Assembly: GCA_947247005.1 (NCBI GenBank)
Contig: OX365944.1
Span: forward strand, 20,745,501-20,809,500
Direction: 5' to 3'
Source: Spisula solida
Taxonomy: Eukaryota; Mollusca; Bivalvia; Venerida; Mactridae
DNA length: 64,000 nucleotides
Of the stretch, positions 61,291 through 64,000 are shown one piece after another. Position 1 is the first letter of the stretch; the number at the start of each line of letters is the position of its first letter. The position numbers were made by a program, and so were the translations under genes. The notes below the pieces were generated by a model. The model had not been told where the DNA came from. It did not search any database and saw only the letters and a program-made list of their open reading frames with translations.

Positions 61291-62159
61291 TTAATACTTC
61301 CATTTCTACCGATTTCTATGAGTCAAAGGAAAAACATGTACATGTATAAACTTTCCATGAAATAAAGGATCCATATCAGCAGCTTGGTCTTTTTTCAACA
61401 AATTGTGAAACCTTGAAAATAAAAAACTGCTTAAAACAGTAGCCCCCTTGCATACAAAACAATTCAACGTTTCACAGGGTGCTGAAAAAAAGGCCCAGCT
61501 GCTGATAGAGATTCCATCACTGCCATGTGATATTTCTGAGGGCAGTGGTTAAAGTAACAACGCGTAACACAATCGCTATGGTAAGTTCCATGCTGCCAAT
61601 ACTGACAGTGCTTTGATTATAAATACATTTTTCGTAACACTATGTACGTGTGAGTGTTAATTTTTCTTGGTCAGTTTTAACTATTCTTAATTTTCTATAA
61701 CGATTAACATATCTGTTAGAGATGAGATCTTTCTATACGATAACCCCGTGGAATTGTTTGACATTAATATTACCTTTAAGTAATTGTAATTGGACAACAT
61801 CAGGTAAGACCTTACTCTTAGGGATCATTGCTATAGTAAGTGTCGCCAGGACCACGAGGACGTCAGGTAAAACTGACGGGACCTTAAACCACGAGGACGA
61901 GACTCAGTGTCCCTTTTGAGCGCGAAGCGGGCAAGGGCTGTCACCTCTCGAGGAGACTCGGCCCTTGTCATTGATGAACACTCCTCTCCTCCCAATTTTT
62001 ATCACACGGGCTGCTGTGATGATTTTTACAGTCTCACAAAAAATAGTTAACCAATTGGGATGGAAGCACTCACTAAAACAGCAAAGCACAGAAAATTTAA
62101 AAACAACACAGGCCACAATTACACGACACAATGCTCAACACACAACCGAACTAGAAAAT

Positions 62160-63000
62160 TAACTTTTTCGCTGAAAAACCAAGTTTCAGCTGTCAAAGCT
62201 TCGAAAGAGCAAGTCCCAGCTACAAAAAAGCTGAATGACCTAGTTTCAGCAGCTTTAAAATAGCTGAATAACCTTGTTTCAGCTGCTTTAAAAAGCTGAA
62301 TGACCTAGTTAAGTTTCAGCTATACAAAACGTACTTTGGCCACATACAGCCACTCAGAGAGCCTGACAGCAGCTACATTGCATCCATTATTCGACATTGT
62401 CCCATTTCCTATTTACATTAAGCAGGATATCATTTGTCGACAATTAGGGGGCTTCGAGAAAACCAGACTGAAAGCTACTCTCAGAGAAAAACAAGCCTTT
62501 TCTACTTCAGTTAGGTCGACATGACCATTTCCGATTTTCATGAAAATAGGCTCAAAAGATGGGCATTGCGATGCAGATTCCAAATATGTATGAGTCTATC
62601 ATGAAAATCGGAAATGGTCATGTTTTCAGTCTGGTTTTCTTGTTTTCTCAAAATAGCATTTTTGTACTTACGACCTTATTCTTCTAAGTCATCAATATGT
62701 ACATGTGGTTCAATATTGAGACTCTTTCGCTTTATTCATTGTTTGGCAACAAAATTATCTCCTGACATGTTTGAACAAACATTCACTAATTTTACGCAAT
62801 AATGCTGTCCATTCGCGCGAGGTTTATAGTTTATAGATTTAATGCAAAAAATGTTTACTAGTATTCATTACTGAAAATGAACAATGTTCACTTAATCACA
62901 ATTTGTCTGAAGATTTCAGTTTTTTATAGCTGAAACTTTTTTTAGTTGAAACTAGGTCTTTCAGTTTTTTGACAGCTAGGACTTGCATTTTTGACATTTT
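62160..63000. mobile_element. inverted-end tract rich in AGCTGAAAC words
   Basis: Left words CAGCTGTCAAAGC, AAGTCCCAGCT and GACCTAGTTTCAGC recur inverted at 62920-62990 (GACAGCTAGGACTTGC, AGTTGAAACTAGGTC). Inside is a hairpin (CATGACCATTTCCGATTTTC at 62520 against its inverse at about 62600-62623). Its edges are unclear. Confidence 0.5.
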
Positions 63001-64000
63001 GAGGGCTCAAATATGGGCTTTGGTGGTTAAGTTCATTTTCTCGTTCGGTTGTGTTTTGGAATTAAGCAGTGTAGTTGTGATTTTCTGTGCTCGGCTAGTT
63101 CAGTTGAGTGCTGCCGACCCTGTCCGATTTTTACTATCTTTTAGAAGTGCACGTGAACTCATATTCGACAACAGGGCAACCTCCTGCAACAATACGTTCT
63201 TATGGTTTGCAATGTGTGCGTGCTAAGGTACGGTTACTTATAATCAATGTTACAAATCTATCTTTGCCTTCGTCAATGATTGATTCCATCGTCTATATAT
63301 AGACTTGATACCCGGTTGTGTTCAGTTTTATTATCCATTCACATTCCATAGTACCATTCTTTGTCATTTCAAGACACGCATACAAGCGATGATTTTGTTT
63401 TCCTGGTAAAAACCATTACACCCCACTGTCGCATACTTTTCAAAACCGTGAAATATTCAGATTATTACTTTATTCAGGTAATTCTAGGCGATACGATATA
63501 TCGTTCAAATTTTCAAATACCGTGGTATTCGCTCATCGGGGTACATGTATTATGAATTGTACGCTTACTTACTCATTCAGCTCGTTTACTAGTGTATTCT
63601 TCACACTGAACCATAGGTCTGTGAACTTAACTAACCAGTGCAACCAATGACGTATATGAATGACTAGTCTGGCTACCCGACAATATAATTTTTTTTTCAA
63701 TCAATTATCATAACTTCAAATTCAATTTTAGCTAGATTTTATTTTGGGCTTGATTATCTATGTTTTAGGATGCAAAGGGAATTAATTTCAGGAAAAAAGA
63801 GTAGACTGAAGAGTTGTCTCCTTTTATTAACATAGGGTCTGTATAGACATACTAATGGATGATCTAATGCTGTACAGGTACTTAAAGGGAACGACTTGTC
63901 ATGCTTTCAGATAAAATAATCTCTCATGACTTCAAAGGTAAGCAACTGTTACAGCTGGAAAAAATAATGATCCGCGTTTATAAGGGAGCTATAAGCGGAT

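Larger units (their letters stand above)
59973..64000. other. USP22 upstream region and right edge, no supported gene
   Basis: The USP22 promoter should lie at about 59975-60390, where I see no named repeat. Beyond the minisatellite, 61300-62160 and 63000-64000 hold many short ORFs but no splice-consistent exon chain. Confidence 0.5.

Overview
This is eukaryotic, AT-rich animal DNA. The genes have many introns with GT/AG borders, most of the window is intron or intergenic repeat, and the dispersed repeats (short elements with inverted ends, tRNA-derived SINEs, tetranucleotide arrays seeded inside repeats) look like those of a bivalve mollusc. The species cannot be named from sequence alone.

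Host genes, left to right. (1) 653-7517, + strand: the last nine coding exons of a protein I do not recognise; its start lies off the left edge. (2) 13875-22266, - strand: a complete three-exon CISD2/NAF-1-type CDGSH iron-sulfur protein of 136 residues. (3) 23277-27936, + strand: a complete four-exon coding sequence for a charged coiled-coil protein of about 195 residues, head to head with CISD2. (4) 50545-59972, - strand: a complete 13-exon USP22/Nonstop/Ubp8-type deubiquitinase of 504 residues. I rebuilt the exons of genes 2, 3 and 4 by hand; every junction keeps phase and the USP22 exons sum to exactly 505 codons.

The main mobile feature is a 7-kb element at about 29211-36238. It has long inverted ends and two large overlapping minus-strand ORFs (522 and 966 codons). 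The second ORF carries a FEN1/XPG-type nuclease domain with all the expected acidic positions, followed by a cysteine-rich CXC domain. The ORFs meet at a perfect A_AAA_AAG heptamer, where a -1 shift joins them in frame. The presumed RNase H-type (DDE) transposase core is divided between the two ORFs, so the joined product of about 1,473 residues is probably the functional one. A 5' UTR intron and a CRE-like site lie upstream.

The rest is packed with non-autonomous elements: at least 18 with recognisable inverted ends, several in multiple copies, plus SINE remnants, minisatellites with 28-, 32- and 36-bp units, a (GACG)n/(GACT)n array inside one repeat copy, and a decayed non-LTR reverse-transcriptase fragment. 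Two USP22 exons have their 3' splice acceptor and exon start tandemly duplicated in units divisible by three. Regions 7518-13874, 36239-50544 and 59973-64000 show no gene that I can support.
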